A DNA stretch of 64,000 bases from Anastatus disparis (lineage: Eukaryota; Arthropoda; Insecta; Hymenoptera; Eupelmidae). Numbering within the stretch: position 1 is the first letter of the stretch; each line of letters opens with the position of its first letter. A program made the position numbers and the translations under genes. Below the pieces are notes generated by a model. It saw only the letters and a list, made by a program, of their open reading frames with translations, had not been told where the DNA came from and searched no databases. This document shows positions 44,641 to 55,817 of the stretch, piece after piece. The stretch covers positions 1-64,000 of the forward strand of contig JAFFSR010000246.1 of NCBI GenBank assembly GCA_017163975.1. The letters are read 5' to 3'.

Positions 44641-46055
44641 CGTAAAGCCTAATTACATTTTTAACTTACATGAAAATTTTAGATAATTCGATTCATTTTG
44701 TTTCGTTTTTTTAATTTCAATACAAAATTACATATGTCACTAAAAATTATAATAGTAACAGTAAAAAGACAATATTAGGGAAAAATTAAAGATGGAAATT
44801 GCAAAATCAGATTGTATTAAGAGGCGGTCGGAACCATTTACCACTTGGTGGGGCTGCGGTCAGGTGAGAGAAAAATATAAAATATTTTTTAAACAGCAAT
44901 TTTCAATTTACCTTAACAGTATTATACTTTTAACGTTGTCAAAGGTACTAACCATATTTATGTAGAATAATAATTGATGATAATCTTATTTGAAAAGTCT
45001 AAGATATTGTTATAAAACGAAAAATTCAGTGGAAAGTATAGCCGGCGTAAGCATGAGTATATGTTGTTCTTTAATATTACTTTCTCTGTCGCACTCAGGA
45101 AAAATACCCATATGTTTATATCGGCTCTACCACGCGCCGCATTTTTCGTTTTATGACAATATTTTAGACTTTTCAAACAAGATTAACATGAATAATTATT
45201 CTACATATATATGGCTAGTGGCTTTGACAACATTAGAAATATATTATTGTATCGGTAAATTGTAAATCACTGCATAAAAAATGTTTTGCATATTTTTCTC
45301 ATCTGACCGCAGCGTCACCCTATATCAAGTGGGAATGGTTATGTCCGACTCTTAAATACTTTGAATACTTTGCATTACCAGTCGTGGTATGTAGTTTTCA
45401 TCATTTTTAAATTTTAAACTGTATTTTAGTGTCCTAGTACATTTCTTGGAATGTAAAAAATATATAAAAAAAAGAATGTAAAAATATATTCAAAATTCAA
45501 TATATTTTTAAATGAAACAAATAACTGTACTAGATTTTATATAAAAAAATCATTATAATGTTTTACTTGTGTATTTCTCAATGAGTTATTTTTTTAATAT
45601 GACCTACGCAGCATGAAATTTTAAAAAGTTATTATTTATTATTAGTTTAATAATTCTAAGAACTTAGATAAATTAATTTATTATTGACTCACTAATTTTT
45701 ATTAACATTGAAAACATTCACTTTAAAAAAATTATTTAAGAATAAAAAGATTAAAAATTATATACAAAAAGAGTATTTATACGAAAAAAATAGACACACT
45801 TAAAAAATAAAAAAAAAATTAAGCTATTTTCAAATAAAAAGCTTTGTTATTTTTTTCTGAAAATTCTGACATTTTAAAGAGAAATTCATTTGAACACTTT
45901 TTGTTGTAAATGAGGAGGATAGTTAGCATGATTTTTGACAGACCTGAATTTTGAAGTTTTCCGATTGATTTTTATATGTATTACATGGTAATTGAAATTA
46001 CTCCATGTTCACCAGTTCAGAAATTGTTTTTAGAGCTTATTTTCTTCCATTTTAC
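44641..46055. repeat. Right arm of the second giant palindrome
   Basis: Inverted against 28,925-29,440 and 38,684-38,780 in segment 45,490-46,055, and against 39,740-39,822 and 44,521-44,640 in 44,641-44,816. Shared blocks include ATTACATGGTAATTGAAATTA near 45,985 and AATCATTATAATGTTTTACT near 45,549. This arm carries one MITE (44,817-45,355) but neither large insertion, so it shows their empty sites. Confidence 0.7.
44817..45355. mobile_element. TTAA-flanked palindromic MITE, copy 1
   Basis: TTAA at 44,817 and 45,352. The ends GAGGCGGTCGGAACCATTTA and the diverged complement ending ATGGTTATGTCCGACTC; CTGCGGTCAGGTGAGA is inverted as TCTCATCTGACCGCAG. Inner blocks GAAAAGTCTAAGATATTG and CAATATTTTAGACTTTTC pair around an axis near 45,085. 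The second copy is at 49,920-50,433. Confidence 0.85.
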
Positions 46056-46120
46056 ATGGTACAAATCAAACACATACATTACTGTAATAAGTAAATAATA
46101 TTATGTAAATTATTCAATTA

Positions 46121-47047
46121 ATTGTGTGGGTTAGAATGAGAGTGGCATAAGTCACGTTGACAAAAAAAATTAGCTATATACCCTAGTGGAAATCGGTTTT
46201 GCTAATAACTGTTAATAATTAAAAGTAATTGCTAATAACTGCTAAAAGCTGCTAATAACTGTTATAAATAGTTTAGTTTGAGACAGAGGTAGCGGTTATT
46301 TGCAGTTAATAGCAGTTATCATCAGTTATTAGCAGTTATCATCAATTATTAGCATTCATAAGTAGTTATTTGCTATTTCATTAACAGTTATTAGCAGTTA
46401 TTTGCGTTTATTTACAGTTATTTGCAATTTTTTGCAATTATTTACAGTTATTAACAATTATATGCTTTTTAAAAAAATTTTTAATTTTTTATATATAGGA
46501 AAAAATTTCCAAGACAATAAATTTTTATGAATAACTATTATTAACTATAAATAACTGCAAGTTTCTGCAAATAACTACAAAAATCAGAAAATAATTGCAA
46601 ATAACTGCAAGAATCCGCAAATAACGGTAAATAACTGCAAAAATAAAAAAGTAACTGCAAATAATTGTTACTATTATCTTAATTTTTAAAAATTGTATTG
46701 TACAAAATTGTTGTGCTTATGAATGTCAATAACTGTTAATAACTGCAAATAACTACTATTAACTGCAAATAACCGCTATTTCTGTCTCAAACCAAACTAT
46801 TTATAACAGTTATTAGCATTTGCTTGCAGTTATTAGCAAAACTGATTTCCACTAGGGTATCTAGTTATTTTTTGCATTAAAAAAAAATTTCTAAAATATT
46901 GTGCCTCCTTTCCTCTTCTTCTTCAATATGAAAAGCAAAGAAAGCACAACATATTAAAAAATTAATTTATTCTATGCTAATAATATCTCAATATACTGCC
47001 AACTGAATATTTTTTCAATACGCCACTCTCATTCTAATCCACACAAT
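46121..47047. mobile_element. Inverted-repeat element interrupted by another
   Basis: A 26-bp TIR (46,121-46,146 and 47,022-47,047) has a single mismatch; its core is GAATGAGAGTGGC. Without the internal element at 46,181-46,857 it would be only about 250 bp. No coding sequence. Confidence 0.75.
46181..46857. mobile_element. Foldback element built from short tandem motifs
   Basis: The ends CCCTAGTGGAAATCGG and CTGATTTCCACTAGGG are flanked by TA. Both arms consist of many copies of a 10-11 bp motif, GCAGTTATTA in one arm and its complement TAATAACTGC in the other, around an axis near 46,480. Tandem motifs inside inverted arms are the layout of Foldback (FB/Galileo-like) elements. No coding sequence. 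Confidence 0.8.
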
Positions 47048-47711
47048 CAGGATCGACATTTATTTATATCATTTTGCCCGTCGCTTACTATACAAGCTCT
47101 GTTTGCTCGTGTCACATCCCTTCAGAGTATGTGGCCCGAGAAATGGATGAAAGCATTCTATGTTATAGTTGCTTTTCGTACGAGCTCTGTTTGCTCATAT
47201 CACATCCCCTGAAAGTGTGAGGCCCTAGTAAACAACGCATGTTTGTGTATGATGCAACAGAAGCATGTATAGTAGGCTGCTGTTACATGTAGCTCATTCA
47301 GTGTTTGACTGTGGCCCATCTAATGGTGGAATACAAGTGCTTTATGCCACCTTTGGATGATGCTTATGAAATAAGAGCATGAAAATATGCCGTAGAAGAA
47401 TTAAAATCTCACATGCTCTCTGTGTAAGAAAGATCATATCCGGCATTAGCATGATTTTTTTCTCCGTGTAGTACATACGCCTTTTTAAATTCTTTGATTG
47501 GTTTATTTATATTCATTAATTTGGGAAACAAAAGAATTACAATATTTTATATATTGCATCTTACAATAACCTTATTTAATTTACTATTTACAAATGTTTT
47601 GAAGAAAACATTATTAACAGAAATTACGTATTTTAGGTAACAAAAAGAATATATTCTCAGAGTTTCAGCGATTTTCATTTTGTTGCCCTTCTAGTTGGTG
47701 TGAAATGTCCC

Positions 47712-47780
<69 letters not shown>

Positions 47781-48049
47781 ATATGAGGATGCAATGTATA
47801 AGATATTGAGAATATTGAATGAAAGTAAATTTAATCTTGAAATTATAAGGTAATTCATCAGGACAATCAGCTACGATTTTCATTTCACATTTTTTTTATT
47901 CTCAAAGACAGTTGCAAAAAAGTACAGAGATTGTATTTTTTGACATGTTTGATGTGCTAAAATTTGCTAGCAGCTCACCGTGCTCATATCTTTTTTGTAT
48001 TATATTATAATAAAAACACCTTTTTTCTCCGGTTCTCCGCAAATGCAAA

Positions 48050-48285
48050 AACACGCACAAACACATAAAAACATGTTTATATATACATGCTCATACATAT
48101 GAATATATGCTTATACGCACATGCTTATATACACATATTTATACAAACATGCTTACACATATAAACATGATTGTACACACATGCACATACACCTATACAC
48201 AAATAAAAACACATAAACATACGCACAATCGCATACACATGATCACATACGTACGATCACACATACCATCACGCACGCACGATCC
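48050..48285. repeat. Degenerate ACAC/CATGCTTATA minisatellite
   Basis: Repeated blocks such as ACACATGCTTATATACAC and ACATAAACAT alternate with CA runs. The open frame crossing it is an artefact of the repeat. Confidence 0.8.
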
Positions 48286-48519
48286 AATATAATTACAACT
48301 ACAGAGTACAGCAGCTAACTCTTGTAGTATTTTTTTGCAGTCCATGAGTACTTTACAGCAAATAAACTTATTTACAAAATTTTAGTAGTTATTTAACTAT
48401 TGTATAGTGCACTATTAGCGCGCATTTATCTTTGTGAGCCTAATCTAGTATAAAACATCAAATATCTAGAAAACCTGTTAAAGTAACTCGTGCCCATTTT
48501 TTCATACAGACACAGATTT

Positions 48520-48560
48520 ATTGTTTGGAATTTTTTAAATAAATATGGATATGTTTTTAG
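48520..48560 (+). promoter_or_regulatory. Splice acceptor of the host exon
   Basis: A T-rich stretch (ATTTTTTAAAT ... ATGTTTTTAG) ends in AG at 48,559-48,560. The downstream frame is open at once and the upstream frame is closed by the same TAG. Confidence 0.7.
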
Positions 48561-49832
48561 GTTCAACAAAGTCAAGAAAAATCTTCACAGCTGCTTAACT
48601 TTCAACAAAATTTGGCTAGTCATGAGTCACTCTACTCTACTAGTTTTCAGACAACACCGTATCCAATGCCCAATGCTGCCTGTCGACCTGTTTACTCAGG
48701 TTACTTTGATACGAGTGCAAAGAATGCAGTTGGAACTCCTAATCCCAATAACAATCTCGCTCCTGTTAAGAAACGCATGTATAACGAGTCCTCAATTTCT
48801 ACTGATACTGCAGCACAACGCACTACTAGTAGTCAGGAACAGTTTGGATTTGATTCAATTATGAGTCTTGCACATCCACAGACAGACGTTTCAATGTCTA
48901 ATCAATTCGACAGCACTTTCGCAAGTAGCCTTGCAGATTCGGTTGTTACAAATCCGGCTTATGCTAGGTTACAACTTGGTTTAGTTGCTCGTACGACTAA
49001 AGAAACCCAACAGCTTCTATCAATACCAAGACCCACCAGTAAAACAGATCCATTAACTGCTTATGCAAGAACTTCCACGCCAGGTCAATCTGAACTTGAT
49101 CTTAATTTATTACAAAGTTTACAAAATGCTGCGGCTAAAAGTACTACTATGTTATCCATGTCACGGCGCGTTTCGGAGCAACCAACACCTACACCATTAG
49201 TTCCTGTAACGAAATCTAAAAAAGGTAAAAAAAGTAAGCAGCAACAGCAACAACAACAACAACTAAATGTAACTATGGACCAACAAACCGGTATTCCGAG
49301 CTTTCCACAATATGGAAGCGCTACCTCCGATCCTGCAGGACTCAAACAAACCACTGTAGGTGGTAGTGCATTTAATTTCGCCTCTTCAGCTGGTGCATCC
49401 AACAGCTCACCATTTTACGACAAAGAAACTTCCGCATCAGCAGCAGCTGCTGCTTATGCTTTCCTTGATGATTTTCGAAATCCCAACTTACAAGACTACT
49501 ATAGCATGGCTCTGCGACAACAACAACAAGTCCAACAACAACAAGTCCAACAACAACAACAGCAACAGCATCAAACTCAGCAACAAACTACACCTGTAAC
49601 TGATGTAACACAACAAGTTAATAAATTGACTAATCAGTCTGCAGCAAGGAATTATACAAGCCATCCATTTCTTCATTCGGCTCAAAGAACAACACCTTAT
49701 GGGCCTCCAGTTCCATCATATGTCACACCTCATGGAGCTAATTTAAGTGTGGATCCTACAGCTTATCAACAATACCTACATTCACTCTACGCATTGCAGC
49801 CTCCACCACATCATAGACCTACTTGGCTTTAG
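48561..49832 (+). CDS. Terminal coding exon of an unidentified host gene (Q/S/T-rich nuclear-type protein)
   Basis: The frame is open from VQQSQEKSSQLLNFQQNL, immediately after a TTTTTAG acceptor at 48,560 whose TAG is in frame, to a stop at 49,830-49,832: 423 codons, phase 0. Low-complexity runs include Q8 at residues about 227-234, a poly-Ala run near 300-306 (SASAAAAAYAF) and a long Q-rich stretch at about 320-343. A basic patch SKKGKKSK precedes the first Q run and could be a nuclear localisation signal. The C-terminus, SLYALQPPPHHRPTWL, looks conserved in style rather than random. Composition suggests a transcription or chromatin cofactor, but I do not recognise the gene. Upstream exons are not visible in the window. 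Confidence 0.8.
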   Translation, partial: VQQSQEKSSQLLNFQQNLASHESLYSTSFQTTPYPMPNAACRPVYSGYFDTSAKNAVGTPNPNNNLAPVKKRMYNESSISTDTAAQRTTSSQEQFGFDSIMSLAHPQTDVSMSNQFDSTFASSLADSVVTNPAYARLQLGLVARTTKETQQLLSIPRPTSKTDPLTAYARTSTPGQSELDLNLLQSLQNAAAKSTTMLSMSRRVSEQPTPTPLVPVTKSKKGKKSKQQQQQQQQLNVTMDQQTGIPSFPQYGSATSDPAGLKQTTVGGSAFNFASSAGASNSSPFYDKETSASAAAAAYAFLDDFRNPNLQDYYSMALRQQQQVQQQQVQQQQQQQHQTQQQTTPVTDVTQQVNKLTNQSAARNYTSHPFLHSAQRTTPYGPPVPSYVTPHGANLSVDPTAYQQYLHSLYALQPPPHHRPTWL

Positions 49833-49919
49833 CTGTCATCAAGACTAGTTTAGTAGCGATGTTGAAAAAAACGCAATAGTAACTGATCTTTGAAGACTTG
49901 AATAAACTGTTTCCATGTA

Positions 49920-50433
49920 TTAGGAGGTGGTCAGGACTATTTGCCGCATGGGGGCGCTGCGGTCAGGTGAGAAAAAAATGTAAAATAATTTTAGATTGCG
50001 ATTTACAATTTACTGAAACAATAATATACCCCTAATGTTGTCAATAACTCTAGTTACATATATGTAGAATAATTATTGATGCTTATCTTGTTTGAAAAGT
50101 CTAAAATATTTTTGCAAAGCGAAAAATGCAGCGCAAGATAGAGCCGGCGTGAGCATATGTATTCATCGTTCTTTATTATTACTTTCTCTGTCGCACTAAA
50201 GAAAAATACACGTGCTTACATCGGCTCTATAACGAGCAGCATTTTTCGCTTTACAAAAATATTTTAAACTTTTCAAACAAAATTAACACCGATAATTATT
50301 CTACATATATATGGCAAGAGTTATTGACAACATGAGAAGTATATTATTGTCTTAATAAATTGTAAATCCGTGTATAAAAAATATTTTATATTCTTCTCTC
50401 ACCAAGCGGCAAATGGTTTCGACCTCCTCTTAA
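49920..50433. mobile_element. TTAA-type palindromic MITE, copy 2, in the host 3' UTR
   Basis: It starts TTAGGAGGTGGTCAGGACTA and ends GGTTTCGACCTCCTCTTAA. It is similar to the copy at 44,817-45,355 along its whole length, with shared blocks such as GTCTAAAATATT, TAGAGCCGGCGTGAGCAT and TACTTTCTCTGTCGCACT. The left target is TTAG rather than TTAA. Confidence 0.85.
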
Positions 50434-51665
50434 GAATTAATATTTTTGTGCTCTATTTTTAGTGATTTAAAATCTTTTTTACTTCTTGATTTAAATAATG
50501 GTAAATTCTATTTTTTATCAGAACAATTTTTTATTTTTTTGTAAAGACAAAAGAGTAAAAGAGAGAAAAATTTAATTTATCACTGCCTTTTTATAAATAA
50601 TTAATATGTATCAACGAAAAACTTTTTAGTTTTTGAATGCAGTATTGCATTTTTATATTCACAATCCTTTTTTAGTTTTCTCATCTTTTTTTCTTCTAAT
50701 CTTTAAATAAATTGATTATATTAATCGATATACATCAAATTAAGCTCTCTAGAAAGTTTGCATTATTCCATGCTATTAAAAAATTGCACTTGTTTTTTAT
50801 ATAAATATTATATTCTATTTGATACATGGAAACAAAAAAATGGAAGCTACAATACTGGCATTTTTTTTTAAATAAAGAGCTACACGAAGATGTAAATGCG
50901 ATATCAAAATTTTATATAAATTGTCAATAATAATAATTACACCAGATTCTAAAAGGGGACGTTTGTTCACATTTTAATGCATGAAATGACAAAAGACAGA
51001 TATTGACTGATAAAATTTAAAATGTTTTCTTTCAATATATAATTATTCCGAACTAAATTACTTTATATTAAACACGGGGATCTGAATGAAATCACAGTTG
51101 TTTAATATGCAACAAGATAAAACCATTTATAAAGAAGGATAGCTCTTTTTAAATTGGGTGATGTAGTGATGTGTAAATAAAATGAGATAATATTTGTTAA
51201 TCAGATTATTTGATGACGTAATGAACTTTATTATACTATACTGATTGTTGTCGTTATTAATAGACAATCAGAAAAAATAACGTCATGCGATTTCTAATGC
51301 ATAAAGCTCTTGTAAACTGTCACCATAAGTATAAAAAATTGTTGTTAGTTGTAACAGCTAAATATAACTAGAAAATGAAGGAAAGATAATTGTGTGTGAA
51401 GTTGCACTGACACTTTCATACCTAATACATACTCTTAAAATTGTATTACATTGTAAGGCTATATTCCCTTTTTTGTACATAAAATATATATTCGGACAAT
51501 TGTAATTTGGTGTAAAAAATGATTTGCGAAATAGTGGTCAACATAAGACGAAAATAAGAAAATTTATTGAAAAGTAAATACGTCTAAGGTGAAATTAAGC
51601 GAAACACATAAATTACCCCACCTATAAAAATCCATGATAGTAAATAAATAAATAAATATATATAA

Positions 51666-51747
<82 letters not shown>

Positions 51748-52319
51748 GGCGTATGCACGTGTGTGCATGTGTGTGTGTACAAAGATTTTATAAATATATG
51801 TATATTGTAAATGTGTAACGAAAATAGAAATTAAAACGCGGTTTGTTATAAAAATAAATCTATCGTTATTTAATCTTAATACTTTAAAAAATTTTCTTTT
51901 TCATAGGGTGCAATCTGATAGATGCAGAATATGCTGCCAAATTCTACCATGCTCATATGGTGTACAATAAATAAAAAGCATTTATAAAGTAAAAATATTG
52001 CTTTTAACTAATTACTTTATATTTATGTTAATGAATACAATAAACCTTGAATCATTATTATACTATAACAGTATTATTGTTTTTTTTATCAATATTGACA
52101 TGACAAATAAATTTGTGATGATAATTTCAATATCTTTGCTTGCTTCTTAACCACTTCACCATCATAAACTGAAAAAATTCTAGAACATTAAATATTTTGG
52201 CGCCCACGTTTAAAAAACGTATCTCGTTCTTTTCATTTGAAATGGCTATGTAAGCGTTTATGCGTGGGATGTGTATAGGATTGAGATGTTTATTCTTTTA
52301 AACCAAATTAATATATTCC

Positions 52320-52364
<45 letters not shown>

Positions 52365-52585
52365 CTTCAAAAGATAACCCTTTGCGTATTTCCCAGGAAG
52401 TTGAATAAAGAGCTAAAATGGACAAGTTAGTTTATAAGTATTTATTTAAAATACTCTCGGTAGTCACTGCCAGCACACTGTTTACAGTTTAAGATACGGT
52501 ACATCGCTGAACATGATTAAGTTGCTCTGATGTCTTTCTAGTTGCTACTGGTGTCAAATCTGCGCATTGACACTTTCATATATTC
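50434..52585. other. 3' UTR tail and intergenic DNA
   Basis: Nothing coding is recognised. Simple sequence: a GT tract at 51,668-51,778 and AT at 52,325-52,362. An inverted motif is not evident until 52,586. Confidence 0.55.
51668..51778. repeat. GT microsatellite
   Basis: (GT)n of about 75 bp followed by an imperfect GTGC/GTATGC extension. The open frame on the other strand is an artefact. Confidence 0.95.
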
Positions 52586-52706
52586 TTAAGAGCACGCTGT
52601 AAGAGTATAGCGTTATCCTTTTCTATTCTCCAGTTATAATATATGCACGATAGTTGAAACTGTCGAATAGAAAAAGACAGCGCTAAACCTTCCAGCGTCG
52701 TGTTAA
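52586..52706. mobile_element. TTAA palindrome 1 of 3 (121 bp)
   Basis: TTAAGAGCACGCTG at the left is inverted against CCAGCGTCGTGTTAA at the right; GCGTTATCCTTTTCTATTC pairs with GAATAGAAAAAGACAGCGC. The right TTAA (52,703-52,706) is shared with the next palindrome. Confidence 0.75.
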
Positions 52707-53091
52707 GAGGAGGTAGAGTATATCTGTCCTTTTCTAATCAAAGAATTGATTTTTTTACAAAAATTAATAATTGAAGCAAAAAATAAGAAGAAAGCCCCAT
52801 CTCGTATAATAAAAAGCAAGATTCTCTTTTATGAGGAAAAATTATTTTTATCGCTTCGTTTTCAAGAAAACCTTGAAAAACTGAATTGTCCATCCTAACC
52901 TCTATTTTTTAAGTTTTTCAAGGTTTTCTTCAAAATGAATCGATAAAAATAATTTTTCTTCATCAAAGAAAATCTTGCTTTTTATTATACGAGATGGGGC
53001 TATCTCCTTATTTTTTGCTACAATTATTAGTTTTTGCAAAAAAATTAATTCTTTGATTAGAAAAGGACAGAGATATACGACCTGCTCTTAA
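52703..53091. mobile_element. TTAA palindrome 2 of 3 (389 bp)
   Basis: TTAAGAGGAGGTAGAGTATA is inverted against TATACGACCTGCTCTTAA. The arms contain CTGTCCTTTTCTAATCAAAG and its complement, and ATCTCGTATAATAAAAAGC and its complement, almost without mismatch; the axis is near 52,900. It shares its TTAA with both neighbours. Confidence 0.85.
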
Positions 53092-53414
53092 AGTAGTTAC
53101 ATCATAAAAAATTCATTATCTTGAGAATGCTTTCAAATTTTTATCACAATTTAAGAATAACATCATAAATAAGTAGTGAACATTTCAAAACGATTCACCG
53201 TTTCTAAATTAAGATATACAACTTAAAAAATTGCGATTGTGACGTGAATTTCTTCAGAATTGTAATTTTATAATTCTGTACCTCAATTTAGAAACGGTAA
53301 ATCATTTTAAAATTTTAACCACTTATTTATATTTTTTTTAATTGTAATAAAAATTTAAAAGCATTCTTATGACAATTAATTTTTAATAATGTAACTGGTG
53401 AACAACTACCTTAA
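53088..53414. mobile_element. TTAA palindrome 3 of 3 (327 bp)
   Basis: TTAAAGTAGTTACATCAT is inverted against AATGTAACTGGTGAACAACTACCTTAA (read in parts). GAGAATGCTTTCAAATTT pairs with AAATTTAAAAGCATTCTTA, and ACCGTTTCTAAATTAAG with CTCAATTTAGAAACGGT. The axis is near 53,250. Confidence 0.75.
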
Positions 53415-54005
53415 ACACAAATTATTCAAAACTGTTTAAAAATGTTTAAAGCTATTTAAAACTGTGCAAAATAGTTTATAAGTGTGATATTTGGGACATT
53501 TAAAAGAGTAATAAACAGTTTTAAACATTTTTAAACAGTTTTGAACAATACAGAATAATTGGAAACTAAAGTGAACATTTTCTCGTATATATTATATAAA
53601 TTTTAATATATATAAGAAAATTTTCACAAACACAAAATGATGAAATACTGTTTGAAATCATTTCGAACTTTTTAAAACTGTTTGAAAGTGTTTATAAGTG
53701 TTTAAAACTGTTCAAAACAGTTCAAGTTAATAAAAAATAGTTTATATTGATTTAAAATTGTTTTGAAATATTTTGAATATTTAAAGTAATTTATAACTTT
53801 TAACCATAAAAAATTCAAAACTATTAAACACTGTTTGAAATCATTTCGAACTTTTCAAAACTTTTTAAAACTGTTTAAAAATGTTTAAAACTGTTTATAA
53901 CTATTTTGAATGTCCCAAATTTTACACTTATAAACTGTTTTAAACAGCTTTGAACAGTTTTAAACATTTTCAAACATTTTCAAACATTTTATATTTCCGC
54001 TAGGG
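53415..54005. mobile_element. Motif-repeat foldback-like element, right end only
   Basis: Made of many variants of AAAACTGTTTAAAA and complements. The right terminus TTTCCGCTAGGG near 53,994-54,005 matches the end type of the element at 46,181-46,857 (TTCCACTAGGG). No matching left terminus is found, so it is truncated or its left end was replaced. Confidence 0.6.
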
Positions 54006-54117
54006 CAAACGCACACTATTATGCTCATGCCTTATAACTTTCTCCCAAATGTTGTACAGGGAATTTTTTTTATTTTATTTAAAATAATTCGTACATTATA
54101 ACATTTTCAAAGAATTA

Positions 54118-55374
54118 CACTACCGGTCAATTACTTTTGCCCACCCTAGAGTAAAATTAATTAAAATAAAAAGTTTTATATTTTCGGAACTAATGATCAC
54201 ATCTTCAAAATCCAAACGGCGTTTGAAAGATTAGTCAAAAATCTTTGAAATAAAGTAAGTCCAGTATGAAAAAAGTCATTTTCTAATTACTTATAGCAAT
54301 GTAAAAAAAAATGTTATTACTAATTTTTTTTTACCATATAAAAGTGAATGCCATTTTTATGGAAATTATGATATCGAAAAAAAAAACAAATGGGTCTTAA
54401 AATTCTAATAGTTCTCTTTGAAATGAGCTGAGTAAAATATTTCTATGACTTTTTTAACCACAGTCATGATGATTTTTCGGAAAAAAATACCTATTTTTTC
54501 AATTATGATTATCTCATAAATTAAGAAAAATAGAAAATTTTATATTACAGAAAAAATGTTTCATTTTTAGTCTAGAATATATGTATTTAGTGACCAATAA
54601 GTTTCGGGGAAAAAAATTTTTTTTTACTCGTTTAATTAAAAATTTTTACTAATTTTTCATGAATTTTCCCTAAAAAAATTAGTGAAAAAAAATTTTTTTC
54701 CAAAACTTATTTTTCAATTAGTATATATATATTCTAGACTAAAAATGAAACATTTTTTCTCTAATATAAAATTTTCTATCTTTCTTAATTTATGAGATAA
54801 TCATGATTGAAAAAATAGGTTTTTTTTTCGAAAAATCATAACTGTGGTTAAAAAAGTCATAGAAATATTTTTCGCCATTCTAACCCTAAAATCGCAACTT
54901 CGTTGCTCTTTTCTGGCTCTCATGGCGAAAAATACACCACGCAACTAGTATGGAAAGGCTTTTTTACAAAACTCGTTACGACCCTCACCTTCGGCTCAGG
55001 CCGTAAACTTCTCGTTTCATAAATAAAGCCTTTTCATGCCCGTTACGTAATGTACTATTACTTAGCTCATTTTAAAGAAGACTATTAGAATTTTAAGACC
55101 CATTTGTTTTTTTTCGATATCATAATTTCCATAAAAATGGCATTCACTTTTATGTGGGCAAAAAAAATTAGTAATAAAATTTTTTTTTTACATTGCTACA
55201 AATAATTAGAAAATGACTTTTTTCATACTGGACTTACTTTATTTTAAAGATTTTTGACTAATATTTCAAACGCCGTTTGGATTTTGAAGATGTGATCATT
55301 AGTTCCGAAGATATAAAGCTTTTTATTTTAATAAATTTTACTGTAGGGTGGGCAAAAGCAATTGACCGGTACTG
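54118..55374. mobile_element. Tc1-like palindromic element
   Basis: The ends CACTACCGGTCAATTACTTT and TTGACCGGTACTG are flanked by TA (54,116-54,117 and 55,375-55,376). The CAGTRCCGGTCAA-type terminus is typical of Tc1-like elements. Long arms, for example CAAACGCCGTTTGGATTTTG in the right arm, are inverted about an axis near 54,665. An extra block of about 170 bp (54,872-55,043) interrupts the right arm. No transposase. Confidence 0.85.
54872..55043. mobile_element. Small insertion in the right arm of the Tc1-like foldback
   Basis: Present only in one arm: the left arm is continuous between AGAAATATTTT and CTCAGCTCATT. It is GC-richer than its surroundings, with CGCAACTTCGTTGCTC and CTCGTTACGACCCTCACC. 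Type unknown. Confidence 0.55.
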
Positions 55375-55817
55375 TACATCATAACATTATCAAAATTATA
55401 TAATGCAAAATTGACAATTTAAGTGTGTTTATGATATTGTGTGATTTAACATTAGTTTTTAACATTTTAAATTTGTTCTCGTTTAACGTTTGTCTAAAAT
55501 TAAGTATTGCATTTTTTTATTTATATAACAGCGTGTTAGCTTAAATTTGATTGAGTCTTACATTTCTTCGGCTAGTTTTAATAGTATCTCGCTTATTATC
55601 ATATGTATAAAATAAAAAAATATATATAAGTACAAAATTACAATATTTTACAATTCGCAATTACATAAATTATGCAATATTACATTATTTTAATACATAG
55701 TTTACGTGTTAATAGATTGTTTTAATATGCAATCGAATTTTTTTTTTTTTATATGGATATTACTATTTTTACATTTTTTTTTATTATGTTTATCAAAATT
55801 TGATGTTTTTGTGCAAG

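Larger units (their letters stand above)
47048..48560. other. Probable intron upstream of the host exon
   Basis: No coding sequence is recognised. It contains a direct repeat pair (47,091-47,140 and 47,178-47,229, sharing GAGCTCTGTTTGCTC-like sequence), an AT microsatellite (about 47,717-47,776) and a CACATGCTTATA-type minisatellite (about 48,050-48,285). It ends in a T-rich tract and AG, a splice-acceptor context. Confidence 0.55.
49833..51985 (+). other. Probable 3' UTR of the host gene
   Basis: AATAAA occurs at 49,901, 69 bp after the stop codon, and again as AATAAATAAA at about 51,966. A MITE (49,920-50,433) and a GT microsatellite (51,668-51,750) lie between. Which signal is used cannot be told from sequence alone. 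Confidence 0.5.

Noticed and set aside
9236..46055. A single composite giant transposon (Maverick-like) using these palindromes as TIRs
   Set aside because: No DNA polymerase, integrase or capsid genes of Mavericks are present, and the two palindromes have separate axes. Their interiors are explained by ordinary nested insertions.
48561..49832. Naming the host gene (for example a ubinuclein-like or other chromatin factor)
   Set aside because: The exon is mostly low-complexity and I could not match a diagnostic motif from memory with confidence.
51564..51782. A TH-repeat protein on the minus strand
   Set aside because: It comes entirely from the GT microsatellite.
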